Below the pieces are notes generated by a model. The model searched no databases, had not been told where the DNA came from, and saw only the letters and a list, made by a program, of their open reading frames with translations. The position numbers and the translations under genes are program-made. From Symsagittifera roscoffensis (Eukaryota > Xenacoelomorpha > Acoela > Convolutidae): a DNA stretch of 64,000 bases. The stretch lies in contig NC_087062.1 in the NCBI RefSeq assembly GCF_963678635.1, positions 41,160,672-41,224,671 of the forward strand, written 5' to 3'. Positions 23,860 to 34,885 of the stretch are shown here, piece after piece; within the stretch, counting starts at the first letter, position 1; the number at the start of each line of letters is the position of its first letter.

Positions 23860-24500
23860 GGCCTCAATTTCAACAATCTGGCGAAGTTGGACAGCTCCAA
23901 CCCCAGGACTTCATCCAGCACCAACCGAGTTGTGCTACAATCCTTGAATCCCTGTATGGCATTAGACATGTCAGCCCAAATGGCAGGAAGCTCAGATCGG
24001 TATGGGTAGTAGTTGTTAAGGTCCACCGTTCTGTTTGGCGCGGATATTATCACGCTGAATCGTCGCTCTGCTATCGTTGTGACCATCGTGTACACAAACT
24101 GAAGAGTTTCTGGCAATGTGGCGTACCCCGGCGATAACACAAAGACAACCTTCACCACATTTTGAGTAAAGCGTTGTTTTACTGATGTCTCTACCTCAGC
24201 CATGGCCGAGAGCAATGTCATTATCGCCCCTATGACCTCATTTCTCGGGATCGATCCATCCGTCAGACGGGACAACAACCATCTGCTCTGCAGGTGATCA
24301 TTCGAGCCTGCAACCACTATCACCTGCAGTTCCATGCTGACTACCCTTCGCACACTTATTATCATGCCTGCTGATTGTCCCCAGTCCAACTGAGGCGCCG
24401 TCAAGAAAATCACATCAGGCCAAAAGAGAGAACGGGGCGTGTAGAGATAATCCGAACTGGCCACTATCAGGTATTTGGCAGCCTTCATATCCAAGGGATC
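23860..24500 (-). other. second SGNH-like module, degenerate
   Basis: The segment shows an alternating pattern of hydrophobic strands with VVAGSNDHL (about 24310-24285), matching block III G-x-N-D, and PGIDDDHSL (about 23865-23840), resembling a D-x-x-H block V. Block I reads ASSDY instead of GDS. It could be an inactivated SGNH domain or a distant active relative. Structure prediction would decide. Confidence 0.5.
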
Positions 24501-25417
24501 ATAGGCGGCAAACAGACTATCACCGGCTGGTGCCATCAGCCCTGCATATCTCTTGTTGTCCCCTTTCACCGAGGTCGCTCGGGGATAGTCTCTCGAATAT
24601 TCACCAGGCGCCTGGCCGCGTGGTTTAGCAAACTGTCTGTACATCTTGTGATGCTTGTTGTTGGGCTTATTCTGTGCCAGAAATTTACTCTTCCTAGCAG
24701 GTGGTATCAGCTCTCTGGCTCTCCGATGGACGTCCGTGAGAGATCGGGTGTTCAAGGGTCCAAAGTTATTGTCCTTAGGCAATCCATTGAGGTCCACGTA
24801 CCTGAGCGTAGTCGCAGAGCTGAACTGTTCCTGTCCCGCTAACAGCCAATCCACGCCCGGTATTCGATACAATCGCGACACTGTGGGATCCTCTCCACCG
24901 ATCATCTTCCTTGCATCCTCCCGACACGTCAATGTATTCATATTCAACTTCGCCGATATGTCCGTCTTATATTGTCCCCAACCGCTGGGATCTGGACGGT
25001 TCCAAAGCAACACACTGTTTGGTTCGACTCCTTCCGTCGGCACGGCGCTCGTCGATTATCCTGTTGTCGAAGCAGGAGTTGCTGTAGTCGGCGTGCCACT
25101 CCTCCTAGACACGGTCTGGGAGCTAAACCGGTTCTGGTCAACCGATCTACCAAGTCGGCTCTCCAACGGTGAGTCCTAGCAGGAGGGGCAGTCCCCAACC
25201 TCGCTCTCACATCTGAGCTCGGAGCGACGGGAGCAGCTGCAGCCGTTTCCATTGCCAGTGGCCCAAGACGATTGGCGAGTGGTTCTGGCACGTTACCCCT
25301 CACTCTACCTCCTCCAGTCGCACTCGTCCGAGCCAGTGAGCTGGTTGTCCTTAACTCTTGCTCCATTTCCCTCAACTGCGTCTTGAACACGTCGTTTATC
25401 CAGCGCCTCTCTTGCTG

Positions 25418-25888
25418 GGTGTTGAAGTGTATGCCGTCCCTGGTGAGCGTGAGGTGATCGATCATGTGCAGCATGTTTTCTAGATCCATGAGTTGCAGCT
25501 CGCTGGGGTTGCTCCTTACTAGACCGCGAGTCATCTCGTTCCACCGCGTCACCTTACCATTCATAAAATCTGCAACCGGCGTGCCCATCTCCGGGTTCTG
25601 TGGTATCGTGCATAGAACCACAAGTCTATATCTGTACTTCTCCTTCAGTTCATTCAGAAGGCAGACCAGTAGGGGTTCCCACTTGCTCTCTGGAGTTACA
25701 GGGGCCCCCAAAACGTCATTAGTCCCGAGCATTATCACCAACATGTCTAGGTGATCCTCTCCCTGCAACTCCATCATCTTGATGACTTGAGCCACGGAAG
25801 CGCCTCCAAAAGATAGGACAGAAGTCTGCCCGTTGACAAAGATCTCGTTTAGATCCCTCACTAAACTGTCCCCTATAACCAAATGACG
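25418..25888 (-). other. SGNH/GDSL hydrolase domain with all catalytic blocks
   Basis: Within ORF-A the block I motif IGDSL (Ser codon at about 25867), the block II glycine in SFGGAS (about 25810), block III LGTND (about 25726) and block V DGIHFN (about 25438) appear in order and spacing. These hold the nucleophile Ser, the oxyanion-hole Gly and Asn and the Asp/His pair. The domain is uninterrupted in this copy. The family cleaves esters of lipids or sugars; the role in a retroelement is not established. Confidence 0.85.
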
Positions 25889-27049
25889 ACTCCCTGAGGG
25901 AATTGCCTGGTTGCTTATGGCGGGATTCCAGCCCATGCCATTCAAACAAGCATGAGGATGCTCCGTGGCCACTTGTACTAACTGGTTGCGCACCGTTAGA
26001 TTCTTTCTAATATCAACCACGCGCGACCTCTGAATCGTCCCGTCATGCGCAGTCCCTGCTGGTACTACAGTTCGGGGTGTTCTCTCCGAGCTGCTCGAAG
26101 AACGATTGAAGCGTTGGGAAGGAACGACCCTACCCAGCGTCCGGCTAGCGGTCCTATTGATCTCGTTCATAGCTGCTCTGGCTACCTGATGGAACAAATC
26201 CTGGAACTAAGGAGCGAGATACGTGTCCGAGGGGTCCGGCATCGTATTTCTCGGGTTGGGAGCAGACTGTGATGTCTGCTGAGGAGCCTCGGGCTCTCTC
26301 GGTGCGCACAGCTCCTGTGCCCCCGTCACGGGACGTGTGTCCCTGGATGCCTCCGAGGAGTTCATCGTAGCCAGAACCTCCGGTGACACTTGACTCACCC
26401 TCGCCATATATTGTTCCTTCAGATGTTTTATCTCCTCTTCCTTGTAAGCTATTTGCAGGTCTTCAAACTTCTTCTTCCATTCGTCCCTTTCTCGAGATAT
26501 TGTCCTGTACTCCTGCAGCTTGGCACACAGCTCGTTCTGATCCCTTTCTTTCTCCTCCAAGATCTCGATCGTCTCCGAGGTCTGTATCTCGATCTCGCTC
26601 AACTTCATTCTCTTAAGATGAGGAGGAGCTGTTGGAGAGTCTACGGAGTATGACGGGTCCGGCCCATCACGTAGTCTTTTAGCTCCAATGAGCGGCTGCG
26701 CAGGCTGAACAGGTAGGGGCATCTCACCTAGGCGGTGATCCTTTTGTTCGCCTAGTCCCGGCTCACGAGCCAAGTCGTGTCCGGACATTTTTCCTCGGCG
26801 CCATCTCAGCAATCGATTTCGACCTCTCTCGGCGGTCCCGGACTCACCAAAGGCCAGCATCAACACCACTTCTGTGGGGCAATTCCCTCGACCCTCTCGT
26901 CCCAACGCGTTGAGGAGTGCGACCACAAACATCGCCAATCCTGGGTCTTCTCGTGTAAAATCACAATCAATCGGCCGCTGATAGATCTCGTCTAGAGTCG
27001 CTCCTAGACTCGCTCAGAGGAATTCCATTAATTCATTTGTATCACCCAT

Positions 27050-27482
27050 TTCTATCGTATTGATTCTCGTGTCGTGAAATTCCTTCAAGTTTGTTTGATT
27101 CAATAATCAAGATTTGATCAATCAAGATCTAAAAATCAAGTCACGACTTAAAACCATCATTTCATGTGGTCCCATTTTCAGGATAAAACATCATTCACAT
27201 TTTTTCTCTTCGTTACTGATTTAAAACTTAGCATCAAGGTGGATCGTCTACCTTCAACCTCATAGGGGTGACACGAATGAGCGCTGTCACCTTCACCACC
27301 TGGAGTGTTCCAGGTCTTTCAGGACACAAACATCACATAAAACTTACCCTAATAATAACATAATACATAGACATCATATATCTACATTATTACATAAACA
27401 TAATCCCTAGTAGCTTAGCTAACTCAATCCTAATCTCTATAAAGTGAATTTAATAAAAACCACTTATCGCCGAATGCAACTC
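27050..27482. other. spacer between macro-domain frame and ORF-A
   Basis: This is AT-rich with several TAATA runs. On the minus strand a sequence matching a 5' splice site (AGG-GTAAGT, 27350-27342) and a candidate acceptor (TTTTTAG ending at 27129) are present. They could remove about 219 nt ahead of ORF-A, but splicing is not shown. Confidence 0.35.
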
Positions 27483-28112
27483 CTAGCATATGCTCAGATA
27501 GTACGTTTTATTTAAGTAAACCTCTATGTCAGTTTCTGAAAATATCACGTGTACAAGAGCGTACAACTCTCTTGGATGTAGCTTTCCCTTATTGGGATCA
27601 TAGACTGGTAACGAGAGAGAGGTCACTCCTCTCTCAACCAGAAAATCCCTAAGTCGAGTCAAGGCCATTACCAAGCTCTCTGGATCTACGTGTTGCCTAT
27701 CAGTGGCCTTAGTAACCAGGAAACACAAATATTTCCCTGGTATCTGTGATGCAACAGGGGGCAGCGCTATCATCCCTCCCACACCAGGCCTCTGTTTCCA
27801 TAAAAACTCGATGTTCCTATACTCTCTTTTGAAATCAGCCGCTAGTGCTGTTTTGAAGCTTACATCCGCGGTTATGGCTATAGCGCATGTACGTTCCGTG
27901 AGTATGAAATCGCTGTCCGTTATGACGATATTGTTTGAATAATGGTTCGGTAGGTCAAAATAAGATTCAAAAATTCGTCCAAAAGGTGGTTTTTTTTCGT
28001 TCTCTCCATCCGTCTCCAGTTCTCCGATTTCTCTTGCCGATTTTAATTTTTTAATGATCAGATTTTTGGTGTGGGTGAGTGCTACCCCCACTCCCCGGAC
28101 AAAAATATCCAT
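27483..28112 (-). CDS. macro-domain protein (or C-terminal macro domain of Pol)
   Basis: This is an uninterrupted 210-codon frame. From about residue 65 it has the alternating strand/helix pattern of a macro domain: CAIAITADVSFKTALAADFK matches the first strand with the Ala-Asp entry to the ADP-ribose site, then LCFLVTK, a helix, SLSLPVYDP and LYALVHVIF. The family binds or hydrolyses ADP-ribose and its derivatives. The glycine-rich phosphate loop after the LP motif is altered (DPNKGKL). The frame is the same as that of the integrase C-terminus, separated only by TAA 28169-28167, so it may once have been the end of the Pol polyprotein. The internal polypurine tract and hairpin fall at its very start. 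The first ATG used here is at 28112; I cannot exclude a fusion. Confidence 0.6.
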   Translation of the reverse strand: MDIFVRGVGVALTHTKNLIIKKLKSAREIGELETDGENEKKPPFGRIFESYFDLPNHYSNNIVITDSDFILTERTCAIAITADVSFKTALAADFKREYRNIEFLWKQRPGVGGMIALPPVASQIPGKYLCFLVTKATDRQHVDPESLVMALTRLRDFLVERGVTSLSLPVYDPNKGKLHPRELYALVHVIFSETDIEVYLNKTYYLSIC

Positions 28113-28128
28113 CGACGTCCCCGTCGAT
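28083..28128 (-). other. internal polypurine tract with covarying hairpin
   Basis: On the minus strand a purine-rich run GTCCGGGGAGTGGGGGTAG matches the 3' polypurine tract region. Just upstream is a hairpin with arms ATCGAC/GTCGAT (28111-28116, 28123-28128) and a six-base loop. The same design with arms ATCAAT/ATTGAT is next to the 3' LTR. Two base pairs differ in both arms, which keeps pairing. It may act as a central polypurine tract or be the trace of a former 3' end. Confidence 0.55.
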
Positions 28129-28166
28129 CGCCCAAAGTCGAGCAGATCGAAGTTGGATTGCGGAAC

Positions 28167-29872
28167 TTAAAGAGGGCCATCTGGAGCGACCCAGTTGGAC
28201 CCGGTATTATCATGGCTAACGTATTTGATGCCGTCTTTATCAACATCCTGAATCGTCAAGATTGTCTCTTTAGGATCCGTCGGCAGATCGTGGAGCCTTT
28301 CCAGCACTCGCGAGTTCGTTAATTCTTGCTCATGAGTCTGATCCACCTCTGGTTCGAGCTCCACTTCTGGTTCGGAGCGATCGTCGATCCAATCTTAATC
28401 CATGTCCTTCACCAAGTCGATCTCTCTTGGCACTGCTACTTCATCCAGTCCCTCCAGCGACTCCGTCATATCACTTAAAACTATCCTGTCTATGACGAAA
28501 TCCTCGCCATACGGGTTGTACTTCTTCTTATCCCTTCCCTTCTTGCTCTGGCGTGTCTCCATGGTGAGACGAATGTCAGGTTGTATTCCTTTGTCAATTT
28601 CAGTCTGTTCTGGGCAGTCCCAGTCCTCTTTGGCATAAGGTAGAGTTTCGTCATCCACCTCTACTCGCTAGGTCAACTCTAGGTCCAGTGGTAGATCGCA
28701 ATCATCCACCACCTCATTCCCGTCGTTTTTGTCGCGAGTGCCTCTTTCATTCACCTCACAAGCAGGATCCACTATCAAATAGTCTCCCTCTTGCATGTCT
28801 GCTGGGATGCACCAGTCCTCTAATGAGGCAATGTGCGGTTTAATGTTTTCGTAACGAGCTGCTCTTCCTGTGCTCAGTCGATAAAACCGACCTCCATGGT
28901 GCACTTCTGTTATTTGAAATGAGCCAAGCCCTTTCTTGAATAATTTTTTGGTTCCTTTTGGTGGAACTACTTCCTGAAATACCCAGACGTAATCGCCAAA
29001 TGAGTAGGCTTTTGCATCGGCAGTCTTTTTATCAAACCTCCTTTTTTGTCTAATTTGCGCCTGTTGCGTGTTCCTCCTGAATAAGTCATTGAGGTCCTGC
29101 TGTCTTCTAATGACATCCCGCACGTACGTTTGCGGTGCTGTTCTCCTCCCTTCATATTCAGGGTAGAAAAACGTCAACGGAAGTGCTTTTTCGTGACCCG
29201 TTAGCATCATATGCGGACTTATTCCCGTGGTGGAATGCTCTGTGTTGTTGTAAGCACCCATCACTTGCGGCAAGTGTCTATCCCATTCATCGATGTAGCG
29301 TGAGCAATAAACACTCAACATGGACACCAGCATGCGATTCTGCCTCTCGACTAGGCCATTCGTTTGCGGGTGATAAGTGGTCGAGTGGGCCTGTGCTACC
29401 TGCGACCTTTTCATTATTTCCTTCGTGAGATCACCCACGAATGCTTTGCCATTGTCCGATTGGAATGTGATGGGGCAGCCGTGCCTCGCTATCCACACAT
29501 TTATCAAATAATCGCATCTTTCTTCCGCTGATGCTGTCATGCAGGGTGCTGCCTCTGCATATTTCAAAAAATGATCAATCATTACCAGCACCTGATTGTA
29601 GCCCGTGGCTGTCATGTATATCTTCTGGTGATCAATTTGCAGTACCTCGTTGAGCCCCGATGACTCTATTGACTGCAGTGGGAACCTTAGTTTCCGGGAC
29701 CCTTCGCCTGTTGACACGACAAGCACGCAGAGATCCACTTTTCACACGCCTTCTTCAAACCAGGCCATTCGAATCGTTTCTGTATCCTGTTGTACACTTT
29801 GTCCACTCCTTGATGGCCCATCTGATGTTGTGAACGAAAGAGCAATTCAGTCTGGTACAACTGTGGTAACAC
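28167..29872 (-). pseudogene. integrase with zinc-binding, DDE core and C-terminal tail
   Basis: The N-terminal zinc-binding block H-x3-H ... C-x2-C is at about 29832-29715 (HQMGH and CLSC). The core has the D (LQIDHQ, about 29640), D (FQSDNG, about 29458) and E (TNGLVERQN, about 29355) expected of a retroelement integrase. The C-terminal region (GDYVWVFQ, about 28995) is SH3-like, followed by an acidic tail. The frame changes between 29872 and 29738. Stops at 28670-28668, 28397-28395 and 28169-28167 interrupt an otherwise continuous frame that leads into the macro domain. Integrase would insert the cDNA copy; this copy cannot be made intact. Confidence 0.85.
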
Positions 29873-29887
29873 TATCGAATTGTACTT

Positions 29888-31099
29888 TTAGAGGACCTTG
29901 TCCTCCTCCTTCCATTTACAGGCTACGATTCCGTCTTCATTCAGGTACAATAGATCTTTTCTCTTCATGTAAAATTGCTTCAAAATCTTGTAGCTGTCTT
30001 CCTCCAAATCTCCTTTGTCCGGTGCTCCAGTCTCGATCCATCTCTTCAGATTGCTCGTCATTCTATCATTTCGTTGAGCGCTTAGGAGATCCGACAGCCG
30101 GTATCTGGCTTTCAGATACGTCTTTATCACGTTTAATTGCCCGCTCATTATCTCCGGAGCATGGGCATCGTCCATCAACTTGACGCACCATATCTTCTTC
30201 AAAGGCGTCGCTTCCTGCCCAGATGGCTCCAGATTGGTATGGACGACCGTACCATGTGGCAGCAATCGTGGTTGGGCGTTTCAAAACTGCTATCAGCTTG
30301 AGCTCATCGGCGGCATTATCCACCACAGTGCCCTCCTCGTCGGAGGTGTACCTGTCTCTGTCCGGATCCTGATGCATTTCTCTGTCCATCCCGCGCTGCT
30401 TTCATTCCACCAACAAGGAATGAATCGCAATCTCCGATACATCAGAATTGGAAATAGTCTCGGATGTGTTGTCCCAGGACTGAGGCCTCGAGTCATCACT
30501 TGAGCCGAATGATTCCACATCATCATGTTCCAATCTGTCTGTGATGTTTCTCGACTCCCCGGCAAAAAACTGTCCCATGGTTGCTTTGAATCCGACTCCT
30601 CGGACAACATTCTATCCCTTGGTTGTCTCATCAACCTCTCCCCGTACAAGTCGTTCTGCACGGGCCCGAAGGTGCCTGACTCCCCGGACAGTGTCTCGTC
30701 CCCGGAAGAAAAATCTGAGCTCGGATCGTACTCTTCTTTTACATCCGTGAAATGTACTTTTCTCGTGAAGCTGGATTTCGACTTGACCCTGACTTCCTCA
30801 GTGACTTGGACCGGGGTCGGTTTCCCACGTTCTGTGAACGAAGTCCTCAACAAGACATCCTTCGGTATTGAGGTCACCAGCTGGTTCACTATCGACCGGC
30901 AATCCCGTTCCACATCGCGACCGCGAATGATCACTGGCCTCTTTTCCGTTTTCTCAGTGACGGTCAATCGCTGCATGGTCTCCATCCACTCACGATTATG
31001 TCTGTCGACTTCTCTATCCAGCAAGTCACGAAGTTTCCCCATGACGTCCGGCGCCACCTTCATTGTCCTTTCTAGCAGAGCTATGCTGTTTATGCCCAA
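29888..31099 (-). pseudogene. Pol linker between RNase H and integrase
   Basis: Acidic and charged frames (31099-30293, 30265-29888) lie between the RNase H and the integrase zinc finger. The distal part (RWIETGAPDKGDLEEDSY, about 30050) looks like the region preceding integrase in Ty3/gypsy Pol. The remaining 260 codons have no known motif and are Ser/Asp/Glu-rich. Frames shift at about 30290-30390. Confidence 0.6.
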
Positions 31100-31134
31100 A
31101 CTCGTGAGCTCCTGCTGTACCAGATTGGATCGGA

Positions 31135-31953
31135 CTAGCAGATCCAGCGGAAGGGTTCACCCCTGGCTAAAACCTTTATCTCAGCGGCCGTTTCCACTGG
31201 AAGTTCAGGGTGTCCTGGTATAGGGTGCCCTGACTTATCCAGCCACCTAGTGAGTGGTAGTTTGTCGTAGGTCTCCTTGTCTAGGAATGAAAACCCGTCT
31301 TTGACCTCCGCTTGGTTAGCCTGCTTTTCTTCGAGGCGCTTATAGAATTCTGTCTTCTTTCTGAGGCTATCAGCATTCTGGTGCTTGTCACGGGTACGGT
31401 GCTCTTTGATCATGTGGTATCCGTCCAGGCGCACGATCCAACGACCAATATAACTTTGGTCCATCGAATAAGTTTTCAGCCAGGCAAGGGCACGATTATC
31501 CACACGCAACTTGAAGGGAGCACTCCCCAAGTAGGCACTATAATTTTCCACGAAAGTGATCACCGCGAACATTTCCGCTTTCGGTGCGCCATACTTCATC
31601 TCGGTATCGCTCAAGACCTTACTTCCGTAGGCTATTGGGCGGAGAACCGTTCACCCGTTCCACTCTTGCTCCTGGTGAAGTATGCCTGATATCGCAACCA
31701 CTGATGCATCCGTGTCTAACACAAACATTTCCTTTTCTGTTGGCATGCCGAGGACTGGTGCCTGGCAAAGTTCGCGTTCAGTGTTTTCAAAAGAAAGTTG
31801 TGCCTCATCGGTCCAAGTGAACCTTTTGCTTTTGTTTCTTATCAACTGTTGCATGGGGTATATCTTATCGGCGTATCCCTTGACGGACTCCCGGTAATAG
31901 TTAGCGAACCCCAAAAAAGTCATCAGTTGTGTATCTGTCTTGGGTGCCTTCCA
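31135..31953 (-). pseudogene. RT thumb/connection and RNase H
   Basis: The frame begins with the RT connection block LGFANYYRE (about 31915-31890). RNase H motifs follow: LDTDAS (about 31727), a Glu in KAEMF (about 31577) and VDNRAL (about 31505-31488). A TGA at 31653-31651 splits it. The stretch is preceded directly by the deletion that removed the RT palm. The RNase H frame itself looks otherwise intact. Confidence 0.8.
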
Positions 31954-32683
31954 GGTCAGAACTGCTTCGACGGATAACGGAAATCACAACAAAACCTGAG
32001 TTGCCCTCCTTTCTTTTTAGCCATGACCACGCCCCAAGCCCACGGGGACTTCGACGGCTCGATCATGTCGTACTCCATTAACATCTCGATTTCCTTCCTG
32101 CACGCTTCCGACTCATGAGGGGTCATTCTTCTCGCCCCTTCCCTATGAGGTACCGAGCCCTCTTCTATCTCAATCTCGTGTTCTACAAAATTACAGCAAC
32201 CTATGTCGGCCTTATGTTTCAAAAAAACGTCGGCATTCCGACTTAGCATGGCCCTGAGCGAATCTAGTTCCTTGTCTGATATTTTACCCTTCAAATGTTC
32301 TATCTCAGGTAGGACCGGTTTATTCGCTGCTAACTCTGTTCTGTCGGTCTCTCGGGAAAATTCGAACAACTAAACAACCCATCATCTGTTTCCGACTTCA
32401 TTGAAAACAATTTCCTGGAGTATTTCAATTCATTTACTCTCTTCAGTATACATTCTTGGTTGGCATGCAAGGGACATTTAGTTACATCAAAGTTTTTCAA
32501 GTTTTCCACACTCTGAAAGTCTGTGTTTAGAGACAATGCGTAGCCAAGTTTCTTTCCCCTCTGTATTGTCACTGTTGTGGCTTCTGTGTTCAACAACACA
32601 CTCACACACAGTCCGCTCTGAGTGAGTGAGAAGCTTCTTCCTAAAATAGCCGAGCTCTTACTGTCTGTCATTACTGAGTTCAT
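31954..32683 (-). pseudogene. reverse transcriptase remnant, catalytic core deleted
   Basis: The region keeps the RT fingers up to LRFCCDFRY (about 31995-31965). It then jumps within a few bases to sequence that normally lies after the palm (about 31955-31925, reading EAVLTWKAP in another frame). The catalytic Y-x-D-D box and the first catalytic Asp block are absent; I estimate more than 100 codons are missing. A frameshift near 32340-32370 and another near 32660-32690 further break it. This copy cannot encode an active RT. Confidence 0.8.
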
Positions 32684-33340
32684 TTAGATTCCTCATCCTA
32701 AACGTCGCTACCACGGCTTGGTTTGATTTCAATCTCACTTTTCGATCCAGAAAAATCGGCACCTTAGCCTGGTTTATTAAGATCTTATTCAGAGGTTTCT
32801 TTTCATACTTCCTCTCCGGATATTTGATCCTGATCAACCCGTCATTGAGGTCGATCGTGACATCAAAGTTGCGTACGAAGTCCCTTCCCTGGATGAATTG
32901 ATCGGATTCTTTCAAATTTTCCATAACCAGGAAGCTCATCCAAAGATGTCTTCCCCCATGCTGCAGTGATATGATCGGGGTCGGTCCTGTCACATAGATT
33001 GCTCCCTGATTGGCAGCTGCCAGTCTGATGTTTGTCGGTATCAGATCCGACCTGTCAAAGCCCATGTCAGTCCAGGTTTTAACTGGCATGAAACTGACCA
33101 CTGCACCCGTGTCTAGCAGTCCTTTCACTGAAAGTTGCCTGCCCTGCACATCTAGCACATGTGCTGCCAGAACGGCTTCGCAACCTATGTGGACCGCATT
33201 CTGTTCAAGCATGGCATTGTGTCCGATTCGTCGCACCTTCAGCCCTTCTTGGCCAATGTATATCCGGCCTACCTGATCACTCGCATCAGTTACGTGAGCT
33301 TTTTTGTAGATGTTGACGCTCGCACTGCCCTGGATTCCAG
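32658..33340 (-). pseudogene. retroviral-type aspartic protease
   Basis: The open frame 33236-32658 contains the active-site triad LLDTGAVVSFMP (about 33120) and a downstream flap-like and hydrophobic block (QFIQGRDF, about 32905-32880) typical of Ty3/gypsy proteases. Between 33341 and 33236 the reading frame shifts and the linking part is disrupted by stops. The family cleaves Gag and Pol and works as a dimer. Confidence 0.8.
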
Positions 33341-34885
33341 CTAAGGATCTTTCTCCCTTAGGTAGTCTGCATAAATGTCCAGGTGGACTAGTGTAATCTC
33401 GGATGGTTCACTCAAGTTCTTGACAACCTGGTGTCCTGCGACTGAGATAATGGAAATTATCTTCTCCACTTCTTTCGTCATTCCGAAATTTCTACCAGAT
33501 ATGACATTCAGTTTAAGTCCCTGCTTTCTGGGTTCCTGTTTGTCCTCTTCTTCCGTCGTTTTAGTCAGAATGTTAAACTTTTCCCAAAGATCTGTGCTTT
33601 CCAGTTCCGACCTTACCCATTGCTCCACTTCTTTCGTGGCTAGCTCCTTTTTGACATTCTGTAACGCTGTCCTTGCCGCCAAACCATAATCTACTTTAAG
33701 TGGGCCGGCCGACTCTACCTCCAGGTTCGAGGCTACCACCTCGTCAGGCAAGTTCTTCACCTTCTTTGTCGTAAAGGTGCTGGGTGTCGTCTCTTTTCTC
33801 CGACACTCGGCCTCGTTCATCAGACGTGCTCGACTGGCCTTGACACCCGAAAGCGCCTCTTCGTGGCGGGGGTGATTCGCGTCCGCCACAGCATCCTAAA
33901 ACTGAGTGCAGTCCGACTTGAAGTGTCCCTCCAAATTACAGAAGAAGCACCTCGATCCATATTTCATGATGAGCCCTCTAACGTACTCTTCGTGGTCCTC
34001 GTCGGTCGCATCGACGTCGTCGAGAAAGTAGCATATTGCCTTCATGTTCTGTTTGTAAGCAGAACACGCGGAAACATGATGGTCCATTGAACCACAATTC
34101 GCACATGACCTCCTCTTATCCATGTCGTCGCGAGGTCTGTACCAACTGGAGTTCGCGCCAGTGTTTGTTCCGCTGTAGTTGCCATAATTGTTGTAACGGT
34201 TTTGCGCCCTCGGTTTTATGAGCAAGATTTCACGTGACTTCATACGCAAATCATCAGGCGTGGTTACCTGGTCAAGCGACAGGATGAAGTGTGTGGCTAA
34301 CATCGTTTTCAACTCCTCACTCTTTACTCCGTCCATGATCTTCGAAGCAATCGCAAACTTTCGCTCGGATATTTTCTCATCGGGATTGATTCTCCTCCTA
34401 AGCAATTCAAAGTCGTCCAAAAATTTGTCAATGGATTCGTCATCTCTTTGACGCCTCTTTTCGAACTTCCCCATAGCCTGGTGCCCTTGTACTCCAGAGC
34501 CGAAACGATTCAGCAGGATGTCGAATATCTTGCGAGCGCTGTCTCTTTCATTGGCTCTTTTCGCCATTACACAATTTTGGGCAGTACCCTCCAGGTTGCT
34601 TGTTAGTGCGCTACATTCCTGTTTCTTGGAGAGACTCTCTTCTTCAAAGTGCAACTTCATCACCTCTATCCAAGTATCAATGCAGCCGTCTGACTCGTCT
34701 TTGTATGATTTAGGCTTCTTCAATGTCTTTCTTGACCTCTCTCCTCTCTCGGTCGACTTCGAGAGCTTGGTGATGAATGTTTCAAGGGATCTATTCAGAT
34801 GTTCAAACATCGAGGCATACATCGTCGTGTCCTGCGAGACCGTAGTCAGATCTGGCACTGACCTGACTTGTGGCACAGTGGGCAA
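33341..34885 (-). pseudogene. Gag capsid and nucleocapsid
   Basis: Frame 34885-33896 has a capsid-like region (MKLHFEEE, about 34650; FEKRRQRDDESIDKFLDDFE, about 34470-34410) of the kind seen in Ty3/gypsy Gag. It ends with two zinc-knuckle-like blocks: CANCGSMDHHVSAC (about 34110-34070) and CFFCNLEGHFKSDC (about 33945-33905), the second being C-x2-C-x4-H-x4-C. A TAG at 33898-33896 interrupts the frame, which continues open to 33341 towards the protease. It packages the element RNA. Confidence 0.85.

Larger units (their letters stand above)
21756..27049 (-). pseudogene. ORF-A of giant element: coiled coil, SGNH hydrolase, second SGNH-like module
   Basis: This frame of about 1,760 codons runs from ATG 27049-27047 to TGA 21758-21756. 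It is interrupted by TGA 27016-27014, TAG 26209-26207, a frameshift near 25180, TAA 25058-25056, TAG 23810-23808 and TGA 23162-23160. After every stop the same frame resumes with sensible protein. In order: an N-terminal block; a coiled coil rich in Glu, Lys and Leu (about 26590-26400); a complete SGNH hydrolase domain (25888-25418); a Pro/Ser/Thr-rich linker; a second, degenerate SGNH-like module (about 24500-23860); and an unrecognised C-terminal half with an acidic tail (about 22030-21890). SGNH/GDSL esterases are known as passengers of several retroelement groups, so the presence is plausible. I do not know their substrate here. Confidence 0.7.

Noticed and set aside
21453-25179. Plus-strand frames up to 174 codons opposite ORF-A and ORF-B
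   Set aside because: They are antisense shadows; no recognisable motifs, while the minus strand shows SGNH motifs and continuous frame.
19491-27016. Many in-frame stops in ORF-A and ORF-B suggesting stop-codon reassignment or programmed readthrough
   Set aside because: All three stop codons occur, at irregular places, and frameshifts occur too. The host TRIT1 gene has no internal stops. Decay is simpler. Two TAG codons are followed by TTC, but two cases are not evidence.
27129-27347. Spliced intron creating an ORF-A message
   Set aside because: Donor and acceptor matches are present, but the donor lies after the macro stop and no exon joins convincingly.
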